This document shows, piece after piece, positions 31,669 through 42,440 of a stretch of DNA of 64,000 bases. Location of the stretch: the NCBI GenBank assembly GCA_003194525.1, contig NBIV01000012.1:186001-250000 (forward strand), in the 5' to 3' direction. Both the position numbers and the translations under genes were made by a program. The notes beneath the pieces are model-generated. The model did no database searches. It saw only the letters and a list, made by a program, of their open reading frames with translations, and was not told the origin of the DNA. Numbering within the stretch: position 1 is the stretch's first letter; each line of letters begins with the position of its first letter. This DNA comes from Gracilariopsis chorda (Eukaryota; Rhodophyta; Florideophyceae; Gracilariales; Gracilariaceae).

Positions 31669-34032
31669 CTACTGTTTGCTTAGCACCTGATGCGCTGTCA
31701 GTGTTGTTTGTAAAAGAAGCATTTCGCCGCATGGGTGACTTGAAGTCAGGACTCCTTCCAGGGTCTCCATCTGATGCTCCATCCTTGTTACTAGGAGCGT
31801 TGTTCTTTCTCTTTTGTCTTTGAATAAAGAACTTGCGCTCCGCCGCCTCCTTGGCCGCGTTCTCGGCTTCCATCTCAGGGTGGGACCAGGTGACTTGCGA
31901 ATCTTTTCTTGAGCTATTTCTGCCTCTCTCCGAATTTCGTCATCTGGATCATTGAGAAGCGAATCCATAGCGTTCTTAAACGCTGTTTTTGTACCACAGG
32001 CGACTGCTACCTCAGGCATGAGTCGTGTTAGTCGAAGCCTCACATTTGCAACTGAATCTCTGGACAGAGACAACAGCTCAGAGGCGAAGAGGTGCGTGAA
32101 CAAGCGATTGCTCAGTATCCGTAGTGCAGCCGTGCTTCCATCGATGTACGCCAGTCTTGTCCAGTATACTTTCCCTCTGGCCCATTCCGATCGAAAATGT
32201 TTCAGAATGTGATCCCTTCTTCTAACATCAGGGATATAACGGACTACAGCAACTAATGCTGATATAGAGGCTCTTCTGACCAAGAAAGTAGACTCTCGAG
32301 CCATCTGGAATAGAAGAGGCGCAACATGCTCACAAAGCATATCCTGCGGAATTCGATGGGCACACTGTTCAATCTGTTTTGCCAAGAGCTCTTGAGTTCT
32401 CCACGAGTCATGAGACATGGTTTCCAGAGATCTGAATATTGGAGACAGTTCCCTTGCAGGTGAGTCTTTCGCATTAGGACTGATAGGAGGGCCATTATTC
32501 GGTCCAGATGAAAGCAGTGTGAGAAGTTCAGCAAAGTGCGACAGAGAGTTCATCCGCACCTGTGGATTCTGATCTGTCATGAGGTTCGCAATCGCGTTCA
32601 AAATCTCTTCACGAAGTTCTCCGTTTCCCAAAACTCGAGCTGTTTCGTGAATTCCCGCAGCCAGTGTGGCTCTAGTCTCGACGTCAGTATCCGCAGAAAG
32701 GGCATGTACAACTCCGCGAATCTTATCTGGTCGCTCCGATCCGCACACCACAGCCACAGCAGGAACATTGAATGCACACCAGTGACGAACGGTAGGACCA
32801 TTGCAAGTAACCATACGACGCAATGAATTCAGAGCAGTGTTCCATGTTTCATCACTACCAAACAAAGAGTGTACAGCACAAAGAAGGTACCCATACACTT
32901 CGGAAAAAATCTCAAGCATAAGGTAAGTGTCGTCGTCAACATTGCGAAGGTCTGATGATGCAACCGCGCTAGCTGTGGCACACTCCCGTAAGAACGTGGG
33001 CAACAACATGTTCTTAAAACTAGGCGAGGTCAAGCATTCAGTCTTATGCGCCTCCGCAGAGCGCGCAACAGCGCGCATAGCCGCGGCGCGAACGCGTGCA
33101 TTATCGTCAGTCATAAGAGCATCCAACTTAGGCCAAAGCTGCTTCTCAGAAATTCTCAAAGGGAGTTTGGTACCAACAGATGCCAACGACTGTGCTATCA
33201 TTGCACGAACAGAGGGATCTTGGTCATCACACAGTCGCATTGCTTGTCCCAAAAACTGTTCCTCCAACTCCTTTGCGGTTAACGCATCATTCAGAGATCC
33301 GATGATCCTCGCAGCCAAACGTCTAGATTCGACAGTAGCGCTGGCAGCGCGGTCGACGGTAGCCGGAACAACGAGTGATAGGACGTCTTCGCGCTTGACT
33401 TGGGGAAGCATCATGGAAAGAATTTCCCCCCAGGCATCGAAAACATCACCGCTCTCACTCATTTGAATGATTCGCAACGCAGCTATAACGATTCGTTTCG
33501 CGACGGTCTCGGGAATGCGCATATTGACAACAAAGTAAAGTGCCTCAGCAGCGGCCATCTGAACCTCATCCTTCCAACGTACAGCATCGCGACAAATCTC
33601 TGGTACCATTATCTGGAGGGTATCATCAGGACAGTGTTCTAGAAACTGTGGAAACTGGAATAGAACGGCTAATCGTTCCAGGTCAGAGCCGTCAAGAAGG
33701 ACCAGAGTAGCGTTGGCAACGCTGGTAAGAACGTCATCGTTGAGGACTACAAACTCTACCCCTGCGGTATCTTGGTCGTACGAAGGGTTGGTGTCTTGGT
33801 CGTTGGCGCCGGGGACGCGAGAATCAGGATTTAGTAGTGCTTGTGCTTCCGGATCGGCGCTGAGCCCGTTCGGAGTTTGAATGGTAGAGTAGGCTCGAGT
33901 GTGGGAGTTTCCGGTAGGCGAAGTGCTCGGAGATTGAGTGACAGGTGAAGTGGCGCCATTTGCATTGAGCGATGGTTCCAAAGGTGTGTGGGTAGATTGC
34001 GATGTGTCTGAGGAAACAGCTTCGGCCGCCAT
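31669..34032 (-). CDS. PP4R1-like HEAT-repeat protein, copy B
   Basis: 787 residues, single exon, ATG at 34032. The first 95 residues are a Ser/Thr/Pro-rich linker absent from copy A. The remainder is tandem HEAT repeats that align along their whole length with copy A at 6951-9378: DDDTYLMLEIFSEVYG, CNGPTVR, TDVETRATLAAGIHE and SWRTQELLA are shared in order. The likely role is a scaffold or regulatory subunit of protein phosphatase 4-type enzymes. The last 50 residues are Arg-rich (RTRPRRRRSASS). The alternative frame over 31238-31873 looks more like real protein, so the annotated end may reflect a frameshift or an unspliced junction near 31880. Confidence 0.75.
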   Translation of the reverse strand: MAAEAVSSDTSQSTHTPLEPSLNANGATSPVTQSPSTSPTGNSHTRAYSTIQTPNGLSADPEAQALLNPDSRVPGANDQDTNPSYDQDTAGVEFVVLNDDVLTSVANATLVLLDGSDLERLAVLFQFPQFLEHCPDDTLQIMVPEICRDAVRWKDEVQMAAAEALYFVVNMRIPETVAKRIVIAALRIIQMSESGDVFDAWGEILSMMLPQVKREDVLSLVVPATVDRAASATVESRRLAARIIGSLNDALTAKELEEQFLGQAMRLCDDQDPSVRAMIAQSLASVGTKLPLRISEKQLWPKLDALMTDDNARVRAAAMRAVARSAEAHKTECLTSPSFKNMLLPTFLRECATASAVASSDLRNVDDDTYLMLEIFSEVYGYLLCAVHSLFGSDETWNTALNSLRRMVTCNGPTVRHWCAFNVPAVAVVCGSERPDKIRGVVHALSADTDVETRATLAAGIHETARVLGNGELREEILNAIANLMTDQNPQVRMNSLSHFAELLTLLSSGPNNGPPISPNAKDSPARELSPIFRSLETMSHDSWRTQELLAKQIEQCAHRIPQDMLCEHVAPLLFQMARESTFLVRRASISALVAVVRYIPDVRRRDHILKHFRSEWARGKVYWTRLAYIDGSTAALRILSNRLFTHLFASELLSLSRDSVANVRLRLTRLMPEVAVACGTKTAFKNAMDSLLNDPDDEIRREAEIAQEKIRKSPGPTLRWKPRTRPRRRRSASSLFKDKRERTTLLVTRMEHQMETLEGVLTSSHPCGEMLLLQTTLTAHQVLSKQ

Positions 34033-35790
34033 GCGAGCTGTGGCGTCGGAGGGAGTAAACGGTCGATAAAAGCGGTGAGCTGTTATGAGGCTGCAAGAAT
34101 GTGGGCAGAGTGTACACGATGAATGAATATGGAGCGGAATGTGTGGATGATGGGTCGGTGGAATAACGGTGTGGACGGATTAGCTGAAACAACGATTGAA
34201 TGGAAGCGTTTGGATGACGGAGGTGGGGGATTGTAGTTGGTTAAAGGGGGGCGGGTGCGGGGTTCGGAAAAGTTGAGAGAAGGGAGTGAAGAAGGGGTGA
34301 TGAAGAATGGAGGTTGTGAAGGAGTGAGGGACAAAGAAGGACCAAGTGGGGGGGGGGGGGAGGAGAAGGTGGGAAAGAAAGGGTAAAGGAATCGAGCTGC
34401 GGCGAGTGCTCGTTACGTGGGGGAGGGATGGTGGTTTGGAGGGCAGGGGAGGGCGTTGGGCGGAACGGAGGGGCACGCGCGCGCTGGGCAGCGGTGGGGT
34501 GAATACGGGGCAGTTACGAAGGGTAGAGCGCAAAACAAGCAAAACGGGGGCTAAAGGGTTAGCGGTGCTATCTATCAACTGGACGGGGGGTGGCACGCGG
34601 AGACGCGGCGCGCTCTATCTATCTAATAAGCGCAGCGGTAGGCACGCATGATTTGCGGCGCATTTGGGCGCGTTTATGAGTACGTTAGGGGCCGTTCAAC
34701 TGCTACGCTGCGCCACAGCGCGTACAGCTACGACAGCTGGCCAATGTGACGGCGCAACGCATCTTGCAACATGCACTCGCGCCAGCCGCACTCCTGCTGG
34801 GGAGATAGCCACGCTTTCAAAACACGTAACGGACACCCGCGCCAATTCAAGCTGTAAATGTGTAAATGGCGGTCGTGCCGCCCCATCCTCAAATCAAACG
34901 CGTGCGCTGTGAGGTTTTGTTTCGTGGTGCTGCGAGCCACGCCGCTCAACGTGCTGTGCCGCTGCGCAAGGGTGAGGAATTCCCGCCGCCGCCGGGTCGT
35001 CAGCATAATAATCTGCCAAAGTGCGCACGCACCGTTGGGTATGATGCGCGTGCTGTTGTGTAAGGAAGAGTGTTTTACGACCCATGGCGCCGACCGCCAC
35101 CGTGTCCCCACTGGACACCCTCCAAGCACAATCCCCAACGTCGTGTGTACCACGTACTTGTGAACCGTTTGCTGCTTTTGTACACGAATTCTTCTGGACA
35201 AACTGCCGAAGCGATGCACTCCGTCTCGACGAGAACATGACTTTGGACAAACGTCAGCGCGTTGCGTGTAGGATGTACCCTTGTACTGTAGCTTCCCGAC
35301 CGCAGCGCCACAACCAACGCAAATGCCCAACCGCAACTGAAAACCAATTGTAAGTTTTGGAGCATCTGCTTCTCAACAAAAAGTTCAAAAAGCTACTGTA
35401 CACGCCTCTGGAAGCGGCGGTCGCTGTAAATCGCAGCTTCTGGTAAGCTCTGGAGACGTGTACACATGTTTCAAACACAGCTGCAGAGCACTACTCCTGC
35501 AGGCGCCCTAATAGAGCAGCGCAGCTGACGCTACATACGGCTGCCCCCAAGCAATTAAACGGACGCACACTGCGGTCGCGGCTGTGTCTGCGCCCTTAAG
35601 CGATCCGCTAACCCTTACCCTTCTAGTAGCGGCTCTATAAAGCTGCCGACGTCCGTCCATACCCCTTTACCTCTTCACGCTCGCACCATTTCGCCACCAT
35701 ATTAAGACCAACAGTCACTCAGTTTTGTCTGTCAAGCACACGCTTTCATCAAGTCGCAGCCCGTCTCAACCCCCGTCTCTACGCTTGGCC
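34033..35790. other. GC-rich divergent promoter region
   Basis: The spacer lies between two outward-facing genes. A 202-codon minus frame (34728-35336) and several plus frames overlap here without motifs; they reflect the high GC of the stretch. 34200-34500 is purine-rich on the plus strand (GGGGGGGGGGAGG-type runs). Confidence 0.4.
35636..35642 (+). promoter_or_regulatory. TATA box candidate
   Basis: TATAAAG about 150 bp before the ATG at 35791, followed by a pyrimidine-rich leader (CCCCTTTACCTCTTCACGC). Confidence 0.4.
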
Positions 35791-37035
35791 ATGCAAAGAC
35801 CTTACACAAACACTATACACCTCCCGTACTCCAAGTGGTCCCAACACCGTGCCGATAACGGCCTCATCTACCTCTCACATCCAGTAACCGGCGAAGTGAA
35901 ATGGCTGTGGTCACGCCACCATGATCCCAAAACCGAAACCGACTACCTCGTCAACACTGTTACCGGCGATCGTCAATGGGTAACAACAGAAAACGAACAT
36001 CTCTGTCCACTTCCCACCGACAAGTCCGCCAACAATCAATCAAGCCAAAACGCCTCTCCGTCCAAACCTCAGTCAACAAATCCCTTCACCGAGAAAAGAG
36101 CAAATAGAAAGAAAACTGCAACCAATCCAACCCCACACTCCCCCTCTCAAAAGCCAAAGTATCGCGAGATTGCAGCCCCAAAATCGCTGGGACTTTCCGT
36201 TGACGAGGTTCTTATGCTCGTGCCGGACACCGGTAGACGTTACATATTCAACAAGAAGACCAACAGTTCCCGCTGGCTTCCAGACACACCTCCTGACACT
36301 ATCGGACCAGATTCTACGCAAAAATCACTTTTTGGAAGAGCCAAGCCATCTAAGCAGTCAACCCCCGACGATCCAAACGACGATATCCACCCTCAATTGC
36401 GAGAGAAGGCCAAGGCTCCGTTTCTTGATCCAGAACAGCCTTCGAAAGACAATGACGGAGCACATGCAAACCAGCCAAATCGCACAGCTTCTCCTCACGT
36501 CCCTCAACATAACTCCACTAACCCCACTTCAACGCAGCCATCAACCGACTCTTCGTATCCCCTGCCACGTACACGACTGCCCTCGCAGCCCAACTCAGGT
36601 TCATCGGAGCATCAGCCCACCAGAAAGCCAACACCGGCCGCTTCTCCACACACTTATTCTAACGGGACCAATAATGCCGATCCTCCGAGTCAGCCACCAA
36701 GAGAAAAGGATCCTGTGGCAAACAAGCTCAACGCACTTGACACCATTCTGACAAATATCAATCAGATGACTAGAGGCGGGAAATATGAACTCAGCAAATT
36801 GCGACGTCTCACGAGTGACCGAAAACACACATCGCAGATTCAAGAAGGTTTGCAACACTTGTTAGAGCTGGAAGAATACCTTACTCAGCAAATGCTCAAA
36901 GTGGACGCTGTGGAAAGCGAGGGGAATCAGAACATCCGAGCCAGAAGGAAAGAGACTGTCAAAACAATTTTGGGCTTGACAGATGAAATTGAGCAGTTAC
37001 GGTCTAAGCTCAAGGGTCTTTCAGTCAGTTCATAA
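35791..37035 (+). CDS. WW-like and BAG-domain protein
   Basis: 414 residues from the ATG at 35791. The N-terminus has three short blocks that look like halves of WW domains: GLIYLSHPVTGEVKWLW, DYLVNTVTGDRQWV and RYIFNKKTNSSRWLP. Each has an aromatic, Asn or His, a Thr-Gly or Thr-Asn turn and a Trp. The middle (about 180-310) is Ser/Pro/Asn-rich and disordered. The C-terminal 105 residues are helical and match a BAG domain: LLELEEYLTQQMLKVDAVES, then IRARRKETVKTI, then a final helix. BAG domains bind the HSP70 ATPase domain and act as nucleotide-exchange factors. WW-plus-BAG is a combination known from BAG3-type proteins, although these WW blocks are divergent. The assignment is by motif only. 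Confidence 0.62.
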   Translation: MQRPYTNTIHLPYSKWSQHRADNGLIYLSHPVTGEVKWLWSRHHDPKTETDYLVNTVTGDRQWVTTENEHLCPLPTDKSANNQSSQNASPSKPQSTNPFTEKRANRKKTATNPTPHSPSQKPKYREIAAPKSLGLSVDEVLMLVPDTGRRYIFNKKTNSSRWLPDTPPDTIGPDSTQKSLFGRAKPSKQSTPDDPNDDIHPQLREKAKAPFLDPEQPSKDNDGAHANQPNRTASPHVPQHNSTNPTSTQPSTDSSYPLPRTRLPSQPNSGSSEHQPTRKPTPAASPHTYSNGTNNADPPSQPPREKDPVANKLNALDTILTNINQMTRGGKYELSKLRRLTSDRKHTSQIQEGLQHLLELEEYLTQQMLKVDAVESEGNQNIRARRKETVKTILGLTDEIEQLRSKLKGLSVSS

Positions 37036-38335
37036 AGCATTTGGGTGTGAGGTATTTGGACACAAATGTCTCGTGTTCCGTTCTGTACAAAGCCAGAGGT
37101 GTGTACCTGGCTGCGTACATTCCGTCCCCAACGAGTCCTAAAAGAATGCACTTTTGAGCAATCTGTGATATGTTTCTCCCTTTTCAAGTATCTCCTGAGG
37201 AGTCCACTGCAGAACCAGGAAACGTATGATACAATCCATCTACATGCCTACAACTATTCTTCGTAGTAGGTTCACTGTTCAGTCCATGGAGAACAGCTTG
37301 GGTTGCATCGTTTGAATGAATCACGCTTGTACTACAAGTCTTGTAGTCTTGTAGAAAGTATGAAGACATCTGTCACACCACGTAGAAAAGGAATTTGCGA
37401 CCACAGAGAATTGGAACATAGAATCAAAAACTGATCATGCTCATCCATAGATCACACGGGGGAACCGGAAGTACTTCATACACAGCCTGCTTCTGCATGT
37501 CAGAACAGTCCTGCAGGAGAACGTGCATACCTTTCGTAGATACAATGCTCATGTTGTTAGTGTTCTTATGTTTTCAACAGTATGGTTTTCCCAACTCGCA
37601 GTCTTCCACATGGATTTCAATTATATCCGAAGTTAGGGGTCACTATACAAAGAAGTACCGCGCTTGTGGATTGATATATATCACTTCAGGGGGCTGTGCG
37701 TCTTCTTTGATGCATACCATCTATAATTGATAGGTTAAGAGTTCAATACTGCTGATCAGACATAACCGGTATTCGTCTTTAGCGACGGTAGAAGACTAGG
37801 CCTAACACCATGATACCTACAGTCACCGTCACTCTACATGGTTGAGCCAGTCTTTCTATCTTCCTCATTATTATTGTGGGTTCAATATGCCTGATTACGG
37901 CATATTGCTAGTGGTTCAGTCTTTCTATGATATCGGTCACAAACGGGCACAAACCGATCCACATTTTAGAGCTATGCCCGCCTTCTCTCATCCCCAAGTC
38001 GAGAAATTGAAATGAGGCGAATCGAAACGGGCCAGCGTTTGGATCCTTACTGAAGACAATATATTTTCGGTCCACAACCACCCCGATTCAAATCCAGTTG
38101 GTCTTCTTGTCTACCGGTCGGCCACCGAAGCGACAACGATCCCCAATTAGAAGCTCTATGTGTGTGATTTAAGTTGTGAAGGCGGCTTTCCAAGGCATAT
38201 CTCCATGATATAAAGCCAGAGGCAATCACAATGATGAATCAACGTGCCGTAGTTTACACCTCTTTGATCGTAGCAGGGCTTGGCATTTGTAGGAATATAA
38301 CTTTATGTATGTTGAGCGTCAAAGTTGTCGTAGCC

Positions 38336-38369
38336 CATATGGAACCACGATGCATATGGAACCACGATG
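38336..38369 (+). repeat. 17-bp tandem duplication
   Basis: CATATGGAACCACGATG is repeated twice without a gap (38336-38352 and 38353-38369). Confidence 0.9.
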
Positions 38370-38431
38370 CTAAATCGCTTTGCGCTGGATGCCGGCTGTG
38401 GTGAGGGATCACTGCAAGGTACTGGCGAGTC

Positions 38432-38494
38432 CCGCCCGCTAAGGGCACATGCAGTTCCGCCCGCTAAGGGCACATGCAGTTCCGCCCGTCGAGG
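38432..38494 (+). repeat. 25-bp tandem repeat, about 2.5 units
   Basis: The unit begins CCGCCCGCTAAGGGCACATG. Two exact copies (38432-38456 and 38457-38481) are followed by a partial third that diverges after CCGCCCG. It lies directly upstream of dispersed-repeat copy 2. Confidence 0.9.
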
Positions 38495-38510
38495 TGTGCC
38501 GACCTTCCGA

Positions 38511-38700
38511 AAAGGCTACAAAACACTACGAAGCGACGCCGGATGAGGAATCCAAATGGAGATGCAATTGGGTCTATTAGGGGAATTAAGCCGTCGAATA
38601 GATGATTAGCCTTCTACTTATTCTAGAAAGTTAATACCGCTGCCTCGGAATTAGAGGCACGTGCCCGTAAACACACACACACATGTGTATGTGTACGGGC
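38511..38700 (+). repeat. Dispersed ~175-bp repeat, copy 2, with CA/TG hairpin
   Basis: Second copy of the repeat at 15340-15512. Here the CA run is followed by TGTGTATGTGTACGGGC, the near complement of GCCCGTAAACACACAC, so 38663-38700 can fold into a hairpin of about 17 bp. Confidence 0.65.
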
Positions 38701-40803
38701 GCGCCACAAATTCCGAAAGCATGGTAGGAGCTCTTATCGAAGAATTCCTTCCCGCTTGCCTTTTTTAGCAGTAGAAAGCAATCGCAAAAGGCGAAGAGTC
38801 TTGATTTGAATCCAACGTGGGTGGGTTTCCCCGATTTATGTCCTTGAAGGCAACTCTATTGCGCACTTCGATGAAAGAGTTTGGCATTCAGCATACAGAT
38901 TAAGGTATCATAAACCTCCCATTGTATTGTGCACCATACGACGCAGTTCTTCATTTGTCAACTCACTCTTCTATTCTGTCCCTATACTTGTGCTGCTCTT
39001 TTAGTTTTTTTTTGTACTCGGTTTGGACGGTCCCACTGCCACAGCCAGTGGTACTGAACTCGAAGAATGAATTCGTTTCTTGTCATGCAAAGCATAGCCA
39101 TTACCAACAGTCTACCTAGCGTCGCGGTACGCAGAATCTTGTTACTGACGAACTTGGAGTCGGAAAGAAGAGAATCCTGCACAAATTCAGAGAACGGATT
39201 TGTGTCCCCGTAGGTTCTCAGTTCCAGAAAACTTCTTGCTCTTTCGTTTTTGTAGTACTAATGTGCCGTCCAGAGAATATTCTGCTCAGAGACAAGTGGT
39301 ATTTGTTCTATAAACGCGTACCATCCAGCTAGCCCGTAATTAAACCACAGTTTAGGAGTGACCAATTGACACAGACAACGACCCGGGAGGTCGTTAAACT
39401 CGCCCAAGCAACCGGTCAGCTTGCCAGTTGCCCTCGCGGACCTGGGTGAATAGTCTTGAAAAGTCACCCGCGTAACTGCACGTACGCAGTCGGTCACGGG
39501 CCCGCTACCGGAAGAAGATCCAGCCGCTGTTTCCCTGAATTTTTCCCTCGAAGGAAGAGCTCCAAAGGAGCCTCTGGACCGGGGTTTTTTCCAGGGTTTT
39601 CTCGGAGGATCTACACTTGGATCAGACGCCGCAGCAGGTTACGCGCCGGTTCTTACCCCCGATCTTGCCGCTGAAATGAGGATTGGGCGGAAAGGATGTC
39701 GTCAATGGTTTCTTGGCGGCCAACGTGGTACATGCGAATCGCCTTGTCGTGGTGTGCCCCTTACCCGAGGACCTCTAGAGGTTGAATGAAATGGTGGAAT
39801 GAAGAAGGCAACAGTCCTCGGAAACGAAACGATTCTGCGGTTGAACACGCCTAGACACCTAATGCATTCTTAGTATAGTAGTAACCCAGTGTGTGTAGCA
39901 CGACTCCGGGTTGTAGCTAATAGCTATCGTACGAAGAACGCGTTACAGGTTGTAGGGGTCCTTAGCAAACCCCCGGGCTAACATAGAATTGATGTTACTC
40001 GTTCGTAAACAGAGAGAGAGAGAGAGACACAGACAATAACCTCTTGAAAGCAGAGCTGTAATATCGCAAATCAAATTGCAGAGGAGCTAGGCAACTACAA
40101 AGGCAAGGAGTGAACTTACAATTGCAGCAACACACAGAACCGGAGGAACTCTTCTGAAGAGTCCTCGGATCGAGCAGTTCTAGGCACACTTGTAAATAAC
40201 CTCACCCTTTGCTTTTACGTTCGTTCGGCCTGTGCGCTCAAGGCACAACTCTGGAGACCTATCCTGGCCTACTTCGGGTTTACTGTCTTTGGTGATCTTT
40301 GCCCGGACGCCGTTTTGGGATCCTTCTCCTGGAATCCATCATAGTTTGAGGTCTTACAGCTTAGTTCTCGGTTCCTCAACGAGGTGCAGATGGTCAAATG
40401 CTACAAAGGACTGGTGTAGAGCAAGTAGCCCGTCTTCATCAATTGTAATTCCGCGTGTTTGCAGCTTCCCATTTCTTACCGGTTTACAGCAATTTCCTCG
40501 TTCTTTTCGGTTTTCCTGACATTCCAACGAACATCCAGAAAACCGTTTAGAGCAACGCAGAATACTTTGAGGTTGGTCTCTGCTCCTTATGCTTTAACCT
40601 TCTCGGGGCCTTGATAGCGTGATACTGAGTAAGGTAGTGCTTGTACTACGGCAAGAACGTGGAAGTATCAACGCTCTTGGGGGCAATTTTATATCCACGG
40701 AAGCCTGTCGCTAACTCTTTTAGCAACTTCTTCTGGAGGCCGCACAAAAGAAAGAGGCCTTCCTGCACCTTGTACTGAGCCAGAGTATCTTCCATTTCAT
40801 GAT
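38701..40803. other. Spacer, no gene recognised
   Basis: Short frames only. There is an (AG)n microsatellite at about 40009-40025. The 39.3-40.5 kb stretch has an LTR-like look (TG-rich leader text, no coding) but I found no matching partner or target duplication in the window, so it is not called as an element. Confidence 0.35.
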
Positions 40804-41475
40804 ATGCGACGACCCCGAGATTCAGATGGACCCAAGAGTGAAGGTTCTCAACCAAAGAGCTTGAGTCAAAGAATAAAGAACAGCAGTAAACTTCTGAGAC
40901 GAAAGTCACAAGCTGTTAGACGACCACAAACTGATGTGAATGCCGAACAACGGGGAGAAGCGGTTACACCTGCGTTATTAAATAGGCGAACCTTTGCAAC
41001 CACGGCTGCGAGTCCGTCTAATGCGGTCAGCTCTAACGACCCTACAGCCGGCAAAGATAAGGAGATTATTGCACCGGGGATTGACAAGAAAGATGTGATA
41101 GCCCTGCAAGCGGCCATTAATCGGGAACACCAATTGGTACATCGATCTAAGACGCCCATTAGGAATATCAAAGACAAATATCGAAAGCAGAAAGATAGAG
41201 ATACACAGGTTGATCACTTTGATGAAGTCAAATGTAGGTCGCTTCCCAAGATTCCCATTGGCTTCGATTCGGAAGAAATGCGTTTCTCAGATGCAGAGGA
41301 GGACACTGATGAAGAGAGTAGCCTTGTTCATAGGATTCATGGCAGTCTCGTTCTCGGAGTAGCAACACCAAGAACTTTGCGGAGTATGAAGTTCAAAATA
41401 TCCCTTCCAACTGTCTTGGAAGAAGAAGTATCTGGTGATACAGGAACTAAGGATTTTGCAGGTTCTGACGGTTGA
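40804..41475 (+). CDS. Unidentified basic/polar protein, overlaps GUCD1-like gene
   Basis: 223 residues from the ATG at 40804. I do not recognise it. The N-terminal 50 residues are strongly basic (RIKNSSKLLRRKSQAVRRP). The middle has a helical segment (KKDVIALQAAINREHQLVHR) and a KDKYRKQKDR stretch. About residues 155-175 are acidic (SEEMRFSDAEEDTDEESS). No membrane segment or signal peptide. The last 139 bp overlap, antisense, the 3' end of the GUCD1-like gene. The biased composition and clean ATG-to-stop frame support a real gene, but the overlap lowers confidence. Confidence 0.5.
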   Translation: MRRPRDSDGPKSEGSQPKSLSQRIKNSSKLLRRKSQAVRRPQTDVNAEQRGEAVTPALLNRRTFATTAASPSNAVSSNDPTAGKDKEIIAPGIDKKDVIALQAAINREHQLVHRSKTPIRNIKDKYRKQKDRDTQVDHFDEVKCRSLPKIPIGFDSEEMRFSDAEEDTDEESSLVHRIHGSLVLGVATPRTLRSMKFKISLPTVLEEEVSGDTGTKDFAGSDG

Positions 41476-42440
41476 CGCTGAATAGTGTTGTCATTCCTTT
41501 GAATTCGTTGTCTTTTCATCGACGGTTGAGAGCTCAGACCAGATGGAGAAATACTTGAACATGAGAAATCCCTGTGTGCCTGCTGATCTACTACATCAGC
41601 GATAAAAATGATATCTTCATCAGTGCCAAATGCTTTTCGTGCCATTTCCAAATTCGAAGCAGAAACGACGCAACATTCCTGATACGAAGCAGGATCTTTG
41701 ACTAGGAAACTGTCGCTGTCCTCATGGAATGCGTATAGGAGTATATAATGACCCAGAAAGCCATGTGAGGTGCTTAACGAATGGTAAAGTTTCTTAGTGC
41801 CTTGACTGACAGCACATATCGAGCATCTGAGCAAGCATCGGTCAATAAGAACAAGAAGCAGCTTATTGCCGTGTGCAATTGTACTTCTAATCTCTGTTAT
41901 GCTTACTGTTCGTTCAATTACTTTCACGCCACTGCGTTCAGCATTCCTAAATCTCTCAATGACACGTTCAGTATCACATGTATCAAGCAAGCGTTTGTAG
42001 AACGATTGGAAAAAGTACTCAGGGCGTACACCTCTTGTAATAGTATAGAATACACATTCTAGACCATAGTCACGCAGGAGATAAGCAATGTCTATGCTCC
42101 ATGTTGCTTCTCTTTTGCAGCATCTGGCTAGATCGTTCAACGTAACCTGCGTGGCAACAACACGCACCTCATCATCACATCGTTAGATATTCATGCACAC
42201 CGGCAAAATATTTACTTCTCAGAAGATTAGAGAGCACGCTGAACTCACCTGTTTGTTGCCACGAGCTCGTAACGCCATCAAGATACATGCCAGTCCACAA
42301 TCCCAATTGGAAACTTGATGAATGTACGGGACAAGGTCCTTTTGAAGCGCAATGAAGTCTTGCAAACCATCGTGCACGTAGAGGAAAGGAACTTCCGTGA
42401 TGCGTTTTGGATTCATCGTTTTGTTGTTTTGTTGAAGCAT
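41337..42440 (-). CDS. GUCD1-like (guanylyl cyclase domain-containing 1) protein
   Basis: Two exons: 42440-42249 (64 codons, ATG at 42440) and 42146-41337. The intron of 102 bp has a GTGAGT donor and a CACGCAG acceptor; the frame is kept. Residues 45-52 read NWDCGLAC. Downstream are TWSIDIAYLLRDYGLECVFYT, SFYKRLLDT, GHYILLYAF and YGTDEDI-type text (FGTDEDIIFI), all in the order seen in animal GUCD1. The Cys of NWDCGLAC, the His of GHYI and the Asp of VKDPA would form a papain-like, C39-type triad. Despite its name the family is not an established cyclase and its activity is unclear. The last 90 residues are polar and not conserved in GUCD1, and overlap the plus-strand gene. Confidence 0.86.

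Larger units (their letters stand above)
37036..38510. other. Spacer, no gene recognised, with small tandem repeats
   Basis: No gene with support. Contains the two tandem repeats listed separately and short motif-less frames. Confidence 0.4.

Noticed and set aside
31199-31690. 163-codon plus frame
   Set aside because: Complement of the protein-like minus frame at 31238-31873; no motif of its own.
34728-35336. 202-codon minus frame
   Set aside because: GC-rich promoter text with overlapping frames on both strands, no motif, no compositional bias of a protein.
38432-38494. CRISPR-like array
   Set aside because: Units abut without spacers, only 2.5 copies exist, and the window is eukaryotic.
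39260-40580. Another solo LTR
   Set aside because: LTR-like text, but no TG...CA pair with a target duplication and no second copy in the window.
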